A stretch of DNA of 64,000 nt from Azolla caroliniana (GCA_043228905.1 JBHGNT010000005.1:11284001-11348000), one strand, 5' to 3'. Shown: positions 17,586 to 29,315, counted from the first letter of the stretch. Numbers and translations are program-made. The notes: generated by a model not told the origin, from the sequence alone.

Positions 17586-18569
17586 GAAGACGATAACATA
17601 TATAAAATGCTTTATTGACAAGGTTGATGTCCTTAGGGAGAAGATCAACATTATGTTAAAGAACAAAAATGTTGTGAATTAACTCTCAGTATTCTGGAAA
17701 ATAGGGAGGCTCAAGTATCATGACCATGCAAGTATGGCAGAGCATATGAACACCTTCCCGGGGCTAAAAAACCAGACCACCTCTCTCGAAGTACCTCTAG
17801 ATGATGAGGTACTAGCTTTGTTATTGCTCAAGTCCCTTCCGGATAGGTGGGAGACGTTGGTCATCACATTGGGAAACGTCGGACCAGAAGGGAGGAACTT
17901 GTCCTCGGCAAGAGTAAAATTGAGCCTGCTTAATGTAGAAGCTTGCCAAAAGGATCGAGAGTCTGGAATCGACCTGAATGCCTTATTTACGAAAAAAGAC
18001 TTAAATTGGGGAAGAGGCCCGAATAGAAGTCTTCAAAACCGGGACAAGTTTGGGACGAGATCAAAGTCGACGGGGAAACCTACCTATTTCTATTCTAGGA
18101 AACCAAGACATTTGCAAAACAACTACCGACACTTTCGAAAAGCAAAAGAGGGAGTCGACGACCCCAAACTGAAGAAGATTCCGGAAAGAAGAGGAACATC
18201 GATAATCGCGACAAGTGCAGAGGAACTGCTACTCATCACTGAGGAGAGTGAGCTACACCTTCTCAACGAAGAAATGACGTGGGTGGTTGACTCCGAAGCG
18301 TCGTTTCATCTTACCCCCGATTGGAAGTGCTTCTCATCATACAAAGTTGGAGATCACGACTATGTAAGGATGGGGAATGAAGCATCGTGCCGAATTTTTG
18401 GCATAGGAGATGTGTGGTTGACAACATCAACCTGGAGCAAACTACTATTAAGAGAAGAGCGCCATGTTTTGGAAGACAAATTGAATCTTATATCAGTCGG
18501 TCGGTTGTATGATGAGGGCTACACTGGTAGCATTTGGAACGGCACAATGACGTTTGCAGAGGAAGCGTG
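17586..18569 (+). pseudogene. Copia M gag-protease fragment
   Basis: The primer site and first gag codons are deleted. The frame resumes at TYIKCFIDK and runs through a TAA near 17680, SMAEHMNTFPGL, DEVLALLLLKSLPDRWETL and a damaged zinc knuckle (YFYSRKPRHLQNNYRHF, Cys residues lost) to the protease, where the active site reads DSEASFHL instead of DSGASFHL. It ends at 18569, joined to minus-strand Copia N. Confidence 0.85.
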
Positions 18570-20306
18570 ATCATGGCCTTATTCCGTAGCGCCTTCTTTC
18601 ATTTTGGCAACTCCATTAGTTCATATGTGTGGTTCTCATGCAAAGAATCCATCTGCTATTGCAGGGCACTTAACCACTTTCAGTTGTGGGTATCGTTCTT
18701 AACTTCTTCAAAGCTTTCTGGCTGCCCCTCATCTATTAGCAATACACACTCTTCATCAGAAATCTTGGTGGGGATCTCCTCTTTCTAAGGGGGTATCTTC
18801 GGCCTCCATTCGGCACGATTGGTTCTTCTTCGACTTCTTTAGCCAATTCCCCTTGTTCTTTAGTTGGTTCTCGATTTTTCCGAGTATTACATCGGTCGTC
18901 TAGCTCGGATTCGATTTCAATCAAATTGACTTCTACTCGATCCAATCGAGCATCGAGTCGGCTCGATTCGGTCGTTGGAGAATTATTCTGGATCTCCCAA
19001 TCGACTATCATCTTCTCTTCCATGAAGACAATGGTGCGGCTCCGTATCACTTTCTTATCTTCCATGAAGACAATGCATGAGTTCTAGCGGCATTTTCTTC
19101 CTTATCGGGGACCTCGATCGGAAGGAGGCTCTATTCTATTTGCAGGCTAGGCAAAGAACACACTTATCCAGATGCACTTTCTTCACCTACGGTAGAACTT
19201 CTTTTTCGGCTAGCATCTGCATTCCCTTCTAGCTCATGTGGCATAGCCTCTTATGCCACAACTCACCAGCTATGTCGGCTACCATGTTTATCTCGTTTTG
19301 GCATAATCGAGCAGTCATTATATACAGTGTGTTGGTTTTCCGGGCTCAAGCCATGATCAGACTCCCCTTGAAAAACTTCATTATGTCGTTTTGGATTCTA
19401 CCCGTGTAGCCTTCATCATCCAGTTGACCAACTGATATCAGATTCAGTTTGACTTCCGGAACATGTTGTACATCTTTCACCACTAGTCAACATCCAGTCG
19501 ACATTACCAAACAGACATCTCCAATGCTGAAAATTCGGCATGCTCCTTCATTCCCCATTTTCACAAGAGCATGGTCTTCGACCCTGTATGATGAGAAGCA
19601 CTTTCAGTCGGGGATTAGGTGAAACGACGAACCCGAATCGACCACCCATGTTGATTCTTCGCCGGAGAGATTGACCTCATTTTGTTCACTAATGAACAAC
19701 AACTCCTCTTCACTCGTGGTTATTGCTGAGGTGTTATTTTTGTCCGAGATTTTCTTCGGCTCTACACCATCAGCTCCCCCTTTTCTCCTTTCGAAACTGC
19801 AGACAATTCTCTCGGAAGTGCCCCGACTTCCCACAATCGAAGCACGTGGGCCTTCACCTCGACTTCAACCTCATTCCCGATTTATCTCGATTCTGGGAAC
19901 TTTGATTTCGGCCTCTTCCTCGATTCGTGTCACTTTCCGTGACAAGGGCCTTCGGATTGGCATTGGACTCTCAGTCCTTCCGGCGAGCTTCCTCATTTAG
20001 TAAGCTCGACATCACCAGCTCTAGGGATAGATGTTTCCCTTCTGGTCAGGTGTTGCCTAATGTGACAACCAACGTTTCCCAACTGTCCGAAAGGGATCCC
20101 AGCAACATTAAAGTTAATACCTCATCCGCAAGAGGTACTTCTAGAGAGGTTGTTTGGTTCATCAGTCCTTGGGAGGCAGTAATATGCTTCGCCATGTTGG
20201 AGTCTTCTTGATACCGAAGTCTCATGATTTTTTGGTAACTAAGACTCTGTTCCAGGTGTTCTTGTTTTCAAACATTACGCCAATCTTCTTCCATGGGACA
20301 TTGTCG

Positions 20307-21080
20307 CAAAATTTTGTGTGTGTGTGTTGCTCGAACGGGACCGCCGGGGCCTTGGACTGAACAAAAGGGCTGAAAATAATCTGGTGAAGGCGAGTCTAGT
20401 GTGCTCCGAGCTCGAGTACTTCCGACGGCTATGTTGACTCGATTCAGAGTAGCTCTCGTGCCACTACAACCTCCCTTCCGCAACCGGCCACTGAGTTCAC
20501 CACCATCGAGATGTTCAAGAAGTTGATGTATAAGGAATGCAAGCCCTAAAATATCTCGAGTAAGAAGTATAATAGAGGCAAAACTCTCAAACCCTAAAAT
20601 CCTAACTCCTCTAGTATGTTGAGGAGAAAAGAAGAAAAGTATAAAGAAGAAGCTCCCTAACCCTAACCCTAGAAGGAAAAGAAGAAGGAGAAGGGGATAA
20701 GGAGAAAGGGAGGCTACAAAACCCTAACCCACGAAGAAGAAGAGGAGAAGATGAAACCTACTGGTACACCCCTAAGGCAAAATGGGCGACCCCATAATAG
20801 GCCCTATTCCTCCCCTCTTATAGAGGACAGAGGCACCTATATTAACATTACATGCTCTTTTTTTATTTCCTTTGTCACAAAAAAGGTTGGGGAACAAAAT
20901 ACTCCTTGGTTTGGCACTAAGAGAGACTTGAACTCTACACCTCTCTATATATACTTATTAGGCCGAACCACTAGGCTACTAAAAATTATCTATTATTATT
21001 ATTTTTCATTTATACATGACTTTATGAGATGTGTGTGGAACCTCGCTCTTTCTCACATTGAACACGCCACACCACGACAA
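20307..21080. mobile_element. 774-bp insertion in gag of Copia N
   Basis: The gag frame of N stops at TGTCG (20302-20306) and resumes at TGTCG (21081-21085), a 5-bp target duplication. The insert has no coding capacity, has AACCCTAACCC runs near 20660 and 20725, purine-rich GAAGAAG stretches, and a tRNA-like head on the minus strand. Ends are CAAAATTTTGTG and CACCACGACAA, without clear TIRs. Confidence 0.65.
20915..20985 (-). repeat. tRNA-derived SINE-like head (A and B boxes)
   Basis: On the minus strand TAGCCTAGTGGTTCGG (20963-20978) fits an RNA polymerase III A box and GAGTTCAAGTCTCTC (20921-20935) fits a B box. The stem ends do not pair as in a real tRNA, so this looks like a SINE or tRNA relic and not a tRNA gene. 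Confidence 0.5.
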
Positions 21081-21340
21081 TGTCGGCTTTTGTTTCTTCA
21101 CCAAAGTAGTTGTACAGACTAATGTCTATAAAACATCTTATGTATGTTGTTGCCTTCAGATGCAACACTTCCCAAGTCGATGCATCGATCTTGTCTGGCT
21201 TTTTGTCTCCGAATTGCACTGGTAGCCAGAGGTCTTTGCAGACAAGCATGTCTCTCATCTTCAACTTCCACACTACGTAGTTGGAGCCGGCTAGCTTGAA
21301 CATGCCGCCGAACGAGTCTTCCATTGCTTTGATACCAAAT

Positions 21341-21867
21341 TGTTAGGATTTGAACTAGGCACACCGGTTCCTCATTTGTATGTTCAGTTGCAAAACGAAA
21401 AGCGATAGTGCATAAAAAAGAAAGAACAGAAAACGAGAAGCTCAGAAACAAGACACCGATATTTAACATGGAAAACCCGAATCAAGAAAAACCACGTGGT
21501 ATCCACAAACTCCAAATAGAATCACTATGATGAGAGGTAGTACAATAACACACTCTGAGACAACGAACTCAAGATCTTCTTTGTCTGATAGACAAACGGT
21601 TACAGAGTTACACACTAACTCTCAATCACTCTCTTTATCTCACATTTATAGGGGCAACAACCTTCTCTAACTATACAACTAATAATGATGAAGTACACAA
21701 CCTTAACATTTGCCCTAGTTGTTTATATACTAAACCAACTCTTTTGCTATTTACATACATAGCCCACAGGGGACATTCAGGCTATTTACAATTATAACCT
21801 CTCAAATCGTTCATGAAATCAATTGTCGATTTCGATTTTCGATTTCGGTTATGAAATCGGGTGGAGT
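21341..21867 (-). mobile_element. Copia N 5' LTR (minus strand)
   Basis: The primer site reads TGGTATCAAAGC on the minus strand (21326-21337), followed by the LTR, which ends ...CCTAACA in its own direction. It matches 12563-13060. Its own start is lost at about 21867. Confidence 0.7.
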
Positions 21868-22490
21868 GAGTGGATAGAGGAAATGCTACACCTGGTCAGA
21901 AGTCGGGGAAGTGTGAAACAAATCGGATGGATCCGATCTCGAATTGGACGAAGTTAGGATAAGTATTTTGAAAAGTCACAAGTGTAAATAGGTTTTGAGT
22001 CGAACCTATTTAGACCAGTTATGTAAATATCCTAGGGCAAACATTATGGTGAGAGCATTGACTCATCTTGTTCATCATCTTGGTGAGTGTGTGAGTTGTC
22101 TGTGTAACTATGTGTACGTGTGCGAGGTCATTGCCTCTATAGCAGAATAGAAGAAACTATGAGAGAGTGAGAGAGGAAGAGAGGAAGAGTATCTTTTGTA
22201 ACGACCTGTCGGTGAGGAATGCAAACTCACGTCGATGCCTGTGAATTTGTCCTATTGTACTTTTCTCTCATAGTGATTTGTTCGGTGTCTGTGGGCACCC
22301 GTGGTTTTTACTCGATTTGGGGTTTTCCACGTTAATATCATGTGTACTCTCATTTCCTATTTTATTCTATGTATTTGCTTGTACCCATTTTGCATTTGAC
22401 TCGGTTGTGGCCGAGTTCCCATTTTTTGTAATAGATCGGTTGCTGAAAGTCGATGGACTCCGACTTTTATATTTTAATCGACTTCTTTAG
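21868..22490 (+). mobile_element. Copia U LTR (plus strand), solo or truncated
   Basis: Has the family layout: TAGGGCAAAC motif near 22035, GTGAGAGAGGAAGAG, TCATAGTGATTTGTTC, GGTTTTTACTCGATTTGGGGTTTTCCACG, and TCGGTTGTGGCCGAG near 22400. No primer site or gag follows. Confidence 0.65.
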
Positions 22491-22998
22491 GTCAGTCGAC
22501 TCCGACTCATCTGTATTGGTTGGTTGCTCTGAGTCTACCAACTCGGATTTGGCTATTCCAACTGGTTGTCTCCTCTCAGTCGACAGTGTATGATCAACTT
22601 TGCTTGAGTTGACAGTAGTGGGAGTTTATTGGGAAGCCGGTTTTGACTTCTGTTGTTTCCAGTCCTTGATTGTCTTGTCTTCCAAGAACACGATGCCCCG
22701 ACTCCTCATCACCTTCTTGTCGAGCAAGTCCCACATCCTGTAGCCGAACTCATCCTCTGAGTACCCGAGAAATATGCATGGTTTTGACTTATTGTCGAGC
22801 GTCGACCTTTGATCCTTTGCTACATGCATATATGCTAGACAATCGAACACCTTCAAGTGTTTATAGGATAAATCTTTGCCTGTCCACAATCTCTGTGGGA
22901 CATGACCTTTCAGGGGCACTGAGGGAGACCTATTGATAAGATAAACAACCTTGTACATTGTCTCCGCCCAATACAATTGTAGCAGCTTTGCATGCGAC
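22491..22998 (-). pseudogene. Copia O integrase C-terminus and linker (minus strand)
   Basis: Encodes HAKLLQLYWAETMYKVVYLIN, RSPSVPL, KHLKVFDCLAYMHVA, CIFLGYSEDEFGYRMWD and VFLEDKTIKDW, the integrase C-terminal domain and linker. The frame is intact over 133 codons, but the element is only a fragment. The LTR of Copia C adjoins it on the right. Confidence 0.85.
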
Positions 22999-23511
22999 TG
23001 TGCGGAATAGTGGTCAGCCACAACCAAGTCTTAATCACTCAATTGAAGAAGCAAAAATAGGAATAAAGATTAATGCAATTACACATAATGAGACGACACC
23101 AGATGTTTACGTGGAAAACCCTTATAGGGAAAAACCACAGGAGCCCACAGACTCCAACTATCACTATGAGAAGAAAAGTTTACAACGCGAGACTCAAAGG
23201 CAACGACCTCGAGCTCTATGCCTTCGCCAACCGGCGGTTACAACAAAAAAATACATTATGTATCTCTCTCGTTGTCTCTCTACGCTCTGTACGACAATAA
23301 TAACAATGATAACAACATTTGTACAACACTATTTTCCCTAGTTATATTTATACTCATATAACTTATGGACTATTTACAAATATAACCTCAATGGTCATGT
23401 CTGAACATATTTATCAATATGTTACTATCTCCTAGTTCAAACTGGATCTGGCCGGATTCCTTCCGGATCCATTCGGTCTAGTTCCTTCATTCGGCTCGTC
23501 CGATTTTCATC
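22999..23511 (-). mobile_element. Copia C 3' LTR, distal part (minus strand)
   Basis: In minus orientation this continues from 34450 and ends at CTATTCCGCACA. It contains the usual TATAAATATAACTAGGG and GGGTTTTCCACG motifs. Element B separates it from its first 38 bases at 34450-34487. Confidence 0.8.
23507..23511. repeat. Left target-site duplication of Copia B (TCATC)
   Basis: TCATC matches 34450-34454 on the other side of element B and confirms the LTR limits 23512 and 34449. Confidence 0.85.
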
Positions 23512-24115
23512 TGTTGGGATTACGGTCCCTTCGGATGGGATGGTCGGATGCCGGAGATGAATGCCGACGAGCCCGGTTTTCGGTTTCGGAACCGGATGAT
23601 GAAGACCCCGGCTTCGGAGCCGGATGACGAATGTACCCGGAGAGAGATCCGGATGCAGGGACATATCCGTGAATATGTTTGCTAAGGGCCCCTGAGGCTA
23701 TAGTTGTAAATAGCCCCAAAGTCATATATGTATAAATATGACTTAGGGCAAACAGTTTTGTAGTTGCTCATCATTTTTCTGTTTTTCCACTTAAGAGGAG
23801 TGAAGAGAGAGAGCAGCCGTGGAGAGATAGAGCGTGAGAGAGGAAGAGGTCGACGCCTCTGTGTATTTCCGCCGCCTGTGGCGAGGACAGCGAGCTCAAG
23901 GTCGTCGCCTTGCAGCTCGTCATTGTATACTTCTCTGTGTATAGTGTTGATTTGGAGTCTTGTACTCCCGTGGTTTTTCCCGTACTGGGTTTTCCACGTT
24001 AATCCCTGTGTATTCGTGTTTCTCTCTCTGTGGTTCCTATTTTCTGCTGCATCGATTCGCGCTTACTCAGTTGTGGCCGAGGGAAGAAGGTTAATCGAAG
24101 AGTTGATTCCTTACA
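23512..24115 (+). mobile_element. Copia B 5' LTR (604 bp)
   Basis: Starts TGTTGGGATTACGG and ends GATTCCTTACA. It has the same length as the 3' LTR and only a few differences, none in the last 160 bases or so, suggesting a young insertion. Confidence 0.9.
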
Positions 24116-24236
24116 TCATCCAGATCCCATATGGAGGGACTTGTTTCCCAACAAACTCCCCCTTCACTCCGGCATGGGATGTCTCGTAAGTCCGATATGT
24201 CTCCAATAGGCGTGGAGCTTGTCAGCTGACAACATC
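24116..24236. repeat. 121-bp copy of the 3' flank between 5' LTR and primer site of B
   Basis: Identical to 34450-34570, which is the host DNA next to the 3' LTR: target duplication, start of the Copia C LTR, its polypurine tract and the end of the C pol gene in antisense. It pushes the primer site (TGGTATCAGAGCG, 24241) away from the LTR. See findings. Confidence 0.85.
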
Positions 24237-24267
24237 AAGATGGTATCAGAGCGAGCTGCTGCAGAAA

Positions 24268-26227
24268 ATGGAAGGCGGCGGCAGCGGGCAGCCGGGGATG
24301 ATGGTTCTGAATGCGCAGAATTACGCCGACTGGAAGATCAAGATGGAGGATCTTCTGATTGTTCGGGACCTGTACGAACCGATTGACAGGTCGGAAATAC
24401 CGAAGGGAGTACTTGAGTCGGAGTGGAAGCTCCTGAACCGGAAAGCCGTAGCGACGATCCGACAATATGTCGATGTAAGCGTCCTACAACATGTGGTGAA
24501 CGACACCAACGCATATGAGATGTGGAAGAAGCTGTCGGGCCTCTACGAGAGGAAGAATGCGTTGAACCGGACCTCCCTGATGAGGAAGATAGTGAATCTC
24601 AAGTACCGGGACGGCGAGAGTATGGTGGAACACGTAAGCACGTTCATGGGATTCGTGAATCAGCTTGCGGCGATCAAGTTCCCGTTGGAGGATGCAATGC
24701 AAGCCATCATCCTGATGTGTACATTGCCGGAAAGCTGGGAGAACTTGGTGGTGACTCTCAGCACCTCCTGCACCGAAGATAACTTGTCCTTACAAACGGT
24801 AAAGACAAGTATTTTGAACGAAGAAGCGCGTCGGAGAGATAAAGAACCGGCCTCCGATTCGAAGGCGCTGCTTACCGAATCGGATCGGGGAAGACAATGG
24901 AACCGGAGTCCGCAAAGACGGGAGAAGTCGGGGACCCGGTCGCAGTCAAGAGGAAGGCCCACATGCTTCCACTGTGGGAAGCCGGGGCACTTCCGAAAGA
25001 ATTGTCGGCATTACCGAAAAGACAACGGAGCCGACGACACCGATTCGAAGAAGTCACCGGAGAGAAACGGCGCATACCGGGGAGCCACGGACCGGAGAGG
25101 TTCGGATCGGCGAGGGCAGGACCGGAAAGGAACGACGGCACTCGCGGCAAGTGAGGAAGAAATCATGCTCATCACCGAAGAAGGTGAACTAAACATTGCC
25201 GGCGATGAGACGACCTGGGTGGTCGATTCCGGAGCATCGTTCCACCTGACCCCGGAGAGAAGATACTTCTCATCCTACATAGCCGGTGAACATGGCTGTG
25301 TTCGGATGGGAAATGAAGGTACGTGCCGGATTGCCGGCATCGGAGACGTGTGGTTGACAACCCCGACCGGATGCAAAATGCTGCTGAAGGATGTTCGACA
25401 CGTTCCGGAGGTTCGATTGAACCTGATTTCGGCCGGGAGGCTAGACGATGAAGGCTACACAGGTAGCATCCGGAATGGCGTAATGAAGTTCAGCAAGGGG
25501 AGCCTGATAGTGGCTCGGGCCCGGAAAGACAACACACTGTACCTGATGAATGCCCGGTTATGTCCGGAAGAGCTGAATGTGGCAGCCGACACTGCCGGTG
25601 AGCTGTGGCACAAAAGACTGTGCCACATGAGTGAGAAGGGGATGAAGAGGCTTGCAGAAGACAACCTTATTCCAGTGAAGCAAGTGCACCTGGAGAAGTG
25701 CACTGATTGCCTGGCCGGTAAGCAGAACCGAACCTCCTTCCATTCAAGGCCACCGACGAGACGTAGCGCACCATTGGAGTTGGTGCACACTGATGTGTGT
25801 CAGGTAGAAACGAAGTCACATGGCGGAGCCCAGTATTTCGTAACATTCATTGATGATCACAGCCGGAAGCTGTGGACGGCACCGTTGAAGACAAAGGACC
25901 AAGTGTTGTGCGTCTTCAAAGAACTCCACGCGAGAGTGGAAAGGGAATCCGGCAAGAAGCTGAAAGCGATACGAGCGGATAACGGAGGGGAATACCGGGG
26001 GCAGTTCCACGAGTACTGTCGCTCGAAGGGAATCCGGCTCGAGTTTACTGTGCCGAAGACGCCGGAACTGAACGGGCTGGCCGAGAGGATGAACCGGACC
26101 ATAATGGAGAGGGTCCGGAGTATGCTGGCGCATGCGAAATTACCCAAGGGGTTTTGGGCTGAGGCAATGTCGACGGCGACATACGTGATAAACAGATCAC
26201 CCTCAGTACCTTTGGACGGAGACACGC
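24268..26227 (+). CDS. Copia B gag-protease-integrase (5' part of polyprotein)
   Basis: The frame starts 15 bases after the primer site. Gag (UBN2 type) covers residues 1-200; the zinc knuckle CFHCGKPGHFRKNC lies near 235. The protease has DSGASFHLTP near 320, GAG-pre-integrase ELWHKRLCHMS near 450, and integrase carries HTDVCQVETKS, FIDDHS, a DNGGEYRG motif and the ELNGLAERMNR glutamate region. Element K interrupts it inside the integrase C-terminus (codon for GDT). The rest resumes at 31722. Apart from K and one later stop the frame is whole, so B was functional until recently. Confidence 0.9.
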
Positions 26228-26516
26228 TGTTGGAGACAAGGCCGTGTCGATGCGGAAGATCTAATAGCATTCGATTAGGGTTGAGTACCTGCGTATGACA
26301 GAATCATAGATCGTGCACAGAGAAAGAGAGAGAGAGAGAGAGGCACAAAAGACTTTCTATTCAATAGAAAACAATAATACAACACCCCAACCTTACAAAA
26401 AGGTTACAAGGTCACTATATATAGTGACCGACTTAGGGCAACTACCCTTTATGCTAATTACACAAATGGCCCAAAGGGATAGTGTGAATACGTCCATTAT
26501 ACACTTGTATTCGACA
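26228..26516 (-). mobile_element. Copia K 3' LTR (minus strand, 289 bp)
   Basis: Matches 31428-31716 with only about two differences seen. The polypurine tract (ATTACGGGGGAG on the minus strand) adjoins at 26517. The target duplication CACGC is at 26223-26227. Confidence 0.9.
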
Positions 26517-26729
26517 CTCCCCCGTAATGGGCGTATACATGGGTTATCTAAGATTACAGGTATAAACCTAGGTTCTCGGACATATCAGTTTTGTTCGAGT
26601 CGGCAGGGTCCGAAGGCAGAAGACCGAACTGGTCGGGTCGGAAGAGTTGAAGCCGATCATTAAGGAACTGATGTCGGTTGTCGGAAACCATCCTGCGCTG
26701 TGTCCGGCTCTAACCGGACTGGTTTGTCG

Positions 26730-28811
26730 TTACGCCCATCTGATGCCGAAGAGACCGAAAGCGGTCTGCCGAAAACACTTGGTCATTCCATCTGCGACAT
26801 TGTCGGTTGTGGATATTTTCTCTAGACCGATTTTCCCTGAAATGACGCAGTCCCGAACGAAGTGATATCGAACGTCGATATGTTTGGAGGCGTTGTGATG
26901 AACTGGATTTTTCGACAGGGCAACAGCACCTTGACTGTCGCTATAGACAACTGGGGCCGAGTCATGGTCGACTTGCCGAAACGTGTGCGCCAGCCGGCCG
27001 AGCCACAAAGCTTCTTTTGCTGCGTCGGACGCAGCTACATATTCTGCTTCGGTCGTTGAGGTCGCTGTGCACTCCTGAAGTTTCGACTTCCACGAAATTG
27101 CTCCATTGCCGAATTTGAAGCAGTATCCGGTTGTTGATTTCCGACTGTCTATACAGCCGGCGAAATCCGAGTCGGTGTAACCGACTACGCCTGAGGTTCG
27201 GTTCGGACCGAAAAGAATGCCGTGGTCTTTTGTGCCAGCCAGATATCTGAACACATGCTTGACTGCGTTCCAATGCGATCGGCCAGGATTATGCATAAAT
27301 CTGCTAACGACTCCTACGGCATGAGAAATATCAGGCCGTGTCGCGACCATCAGGTACATAAGGGAGCCGACTGCCGGTGCATACGGTACCGACTTCATAT
27401 CTTCCCCCTCCGAACCGGATGTCGGGCAGTCTCGCTGAGAGAGCCGAAGATTCATGGGGAGCGGGGTTGAAGCAGATTTGGCTGATTGCATGTTGAAGCG
27501 TTCCAAGACACGTCCGATATAGTCGGTCTGAGACAAAAAAAGATGTCGTTTATCGCGATGCCGACTAATCTTCATGCCGAGTATGTGTCGTGCCGGACCG
27601 AGGTCCTTCATGGCAAACTTCAACCGCAGTTGCCGAATGAGATCGGCAAGTTCGCCCGCGTGGCGTCCAGAAATTAGCATGTCGTCCACATAAATGATGA
27701 GGAAGATGGGTGATCCATCTTGAGCTGTGTTGGTGAAGAGACAATGGTCCTCATCGCTTTTTGAGAAGCCGATCAATTGGATGAAGTCGTCGAACTTCTT
27801 GTACCATTGTCGCGGTGCCTGTTTGAGGCCGTATAGACTCTTCCTGAGTCGGCAGACTAGATGTTCTTGGCCAGTTGCCACGAAGCCTTTTGGTTGCTCC
27901 ATATAAATTTCCTCTTCAAGATCACCATGGAGGAAGGCTGTTTTGACATCTAGCTGAATCAGCTCCAAGTTGTCGGCTGCCACTACGCCGAGTAGAAAAC
28001 GAAGGGTTGTCATCTTCACCACTGGTGAAAAAATCTCGTCGAAGTCGACGCCATATTCTTGTCGGAAGCCCTTCGCAACTAATCTGGCCTTGTACTTTGG
28101 GGTGGTCGAATCAGACGTCTCTTTTAGTCGATAAACCCACTTGCAAGGAAGAGCACGTCGATTCTTAGGTAATTCGACCAGGTCCCAAGTCTTGTTTGCC
28201 CGAATGGAGTGCATTTCTGACTCCATCGCCAGATGCCAGGTGGCTGAATCGACAGATGTCGATGCTTCTTCGTAAGACGTCGGTTCGCCGGCGTCGGTGA
28301 AGAAAATTCCAGGAGAATACCTCTCCGGAGGTTGCGACAGTCTCTCGGATCGTCGAGGTATGATTGGACTGGTCGCATCGGGTATCGAGGTCGGATGGTC
28401 CGAAAGCGAATCATTCGGCTGTGCCGAGTCGGAGTTGTCCGAGTCGGGAGTGTAAGGTTCAGCTACCCGTGAAGCTGACCGTGTGTTAAGAGCGGGGCCT
28501 TCTTGAAGGGTCGGCACATCGGAAAATGTTACCCTTCGGACTTCGATCGGTGTTTTGACTGATGGATTCATAGCCGACTCGTTGAACACAACGTCCGAAC
28601 TTCGAACGATTTGTCTGCGTTCGGGGTCCCAGAGTCGGTATCCCATTTCGCCGTCTGATCCATATCCAAGGAAAATGCATTTCCTGGACCAAGGTGCAAG
28701 TTTTCGGCGATCATCTTTCGGAATGAGGGCGTACGCCTCGCATCCGAAGATCCTCAGCTTGTCGTAATTCGGCTTACTGCCGATCCATAGTTCCTGAGGA
28801 ATTTGAAGTCC
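26730..28811 (-). CDS. Copia K integrase C-terminus, RT and RNase H
   Basis: An uninterrupted frame from the stop at 28812 to 26730. Order: integrase C-terminus (CIFLGYGSDGEMGYRLWD), acidic linker, RT (WVYRLKETSDS, VDFDEIFSPVVKMTTLR, FLHGDLEEEIYMEQP, SLYGLKQAPRQWYKKF, YVDDMLISG), then RNase H (YTDSDFAGCIDSRKSTTGY, TTEAEYVAASDAAKEALW, SKHIDVRYHFVRD). YVDD and the RNase H acidic residues are intact. It is separated from the upstream pol only by TGA at 28812-28814 or thereabouts. Sequence differs clearly from B and J, so K is another Copia lineage. Confidence 0.9.
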   Translation of the reverse strand, partial: GLQIPQELWIGSKPNYDKLRIFGCEAYALIPKDDRRKLAPWSRKCIFLGYGSDGEMGYRLWDPERRQIVRSSDVVFNESAMNPSVKTPIEVRRVTFSDVPTLQEGPALNTRSASRVAEPYTPDSDNSDSAQPNDSLSDHPTSIPDATSPIIPRRSERLSQPPERYSPGIFFTDAGEPTSYEEASTSVDSATWHLAMESEMHSIRANKTWDLVELPKNRRALPCKWVYRLKETSDSTTPKYKARLVAKGFRQEYGVDFDEIFSPVVKMTTLRFLLGVVAADNLELIQLDVKTAFLHGDLEEEIYMEQPKGFVATGQEHLVCRLRKSLYGLKQAPRQWYKKFDDFIQLIGFSKSDEDHCLFTNTAQDGSPIFLIIYVDDMLISGRHAGELADLIRQLRLKFAMKDLGPARHILGMKISRHRDKRHLFLSQTDYIGRVLERFNMQSAKSASTPLPMNLRLSQRDCPTSGSEGEDMKSVPYAPAVGSLMYLMVATRPDISHAVGVVSRFMHNPGRSHWNAVKHVFRYLAGTKDHGILFGPNRTSGVVGYTDSDFAGCIDSRKSTTGYCFKFGNGAISWKSKLQECTATSTTEAEYVAASDAAKEALWLGRLAHTFRQVDHDSAPVVYSDSQGAVALSKNPVHHNASKHIDVRYHFVRDCVISGKIGLEKISTTDNVADGMTKCFRQTAFGLFGIRWA

Positions 28812-29315
28812 TCAAGGTCTACTTGGCGACATATTGATTATGTGTACTGCCGTGAGTAGAGCCTCTGCCCAGAAGCCATCCGACAGTCCGGAGTGTTGGA
28901 GCATGGAAACTATCCGTTCTTGGATTGTTCGATTCATGCGTTCTGCAATCCCGTTTTGCTCCGGACTGTGTGGTGCCGTAAATTCACGTCGGATGCCGCG
29001 TTGTCGGCAGAATTTGACGAATTTTTCGGATTTGAACTCTCCCCCATTATCGGTCCGAAAGCATTTCCGTTTTCGGTCGGTTTGATTTTCTACCATAGCG
29101 AGCCAATCGGAGAAGATCGAGAAGACACGATCTTTGGTGCGAATTGGATAAGCCCACACCTTTCGAGTCGAATCGTCAATAAAACTGACGAAGTAAGAGG
29201 CACCGCCAAGAGACTGATGCGGCATTGGGCCACAGACGTCCGAGTGGACTAAATCGAGAGGTCTCGTTTCTCTTGGTGCTGATGTCGGGTGTGATGCGGC
29301 TGCTTGTTTGCCATA
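28812..29315 (-). pseudogene. Copia K integrase core
   Basis: Carries SYFVSFIDDSTRKVW, RTDNGGEF, SPEQNGIAERMNRT and FWAEALLTAVHIIN, the D-D-E core of a Copia integrase. One TAG at its start (after CEHC near 29316) separates it from gag-protease and one stop at its end (after SPSRP) from RT. These are the only two breaks seen in K. Confidence 0.85.

Larger units (their letters stand above)
18570..21326 (-). pseudogene. Copia N (minus strand), decayed gag-pol
   Basis: Read right to left: gag from 21324 (MEDSFGGMFKLAGSNY), zinc-knuckle region near 19830, protease DSGSSFHL with several stops, GAG-pre-integrase (ELWHKRLCHMS), then a jump near 19090 from PLELM directly to the linker (IVFMEDKKVIRSR, YPLRKRRSPPRF), which removes the integrase core. 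It stops at the start of RT (MDSLHENHTYEL) at 18570. A 774-bp insertion splits gag at 20307-21080. Confidence 0.85.

Noticed and set aside
20915-20985. Functional tRNA gene
   Set aside because: A and B boxes are present, but the acceptor stem does not pair and no proper anticodon loop can be drawn.
23764-24189. 141-codon plus-strand frame in LTR B, repeated at 34098-34523
   Set aside because: Lies wholly in LTR and flank sequence, includes antisense element C, and the repeat simply reflects the two LTRs.
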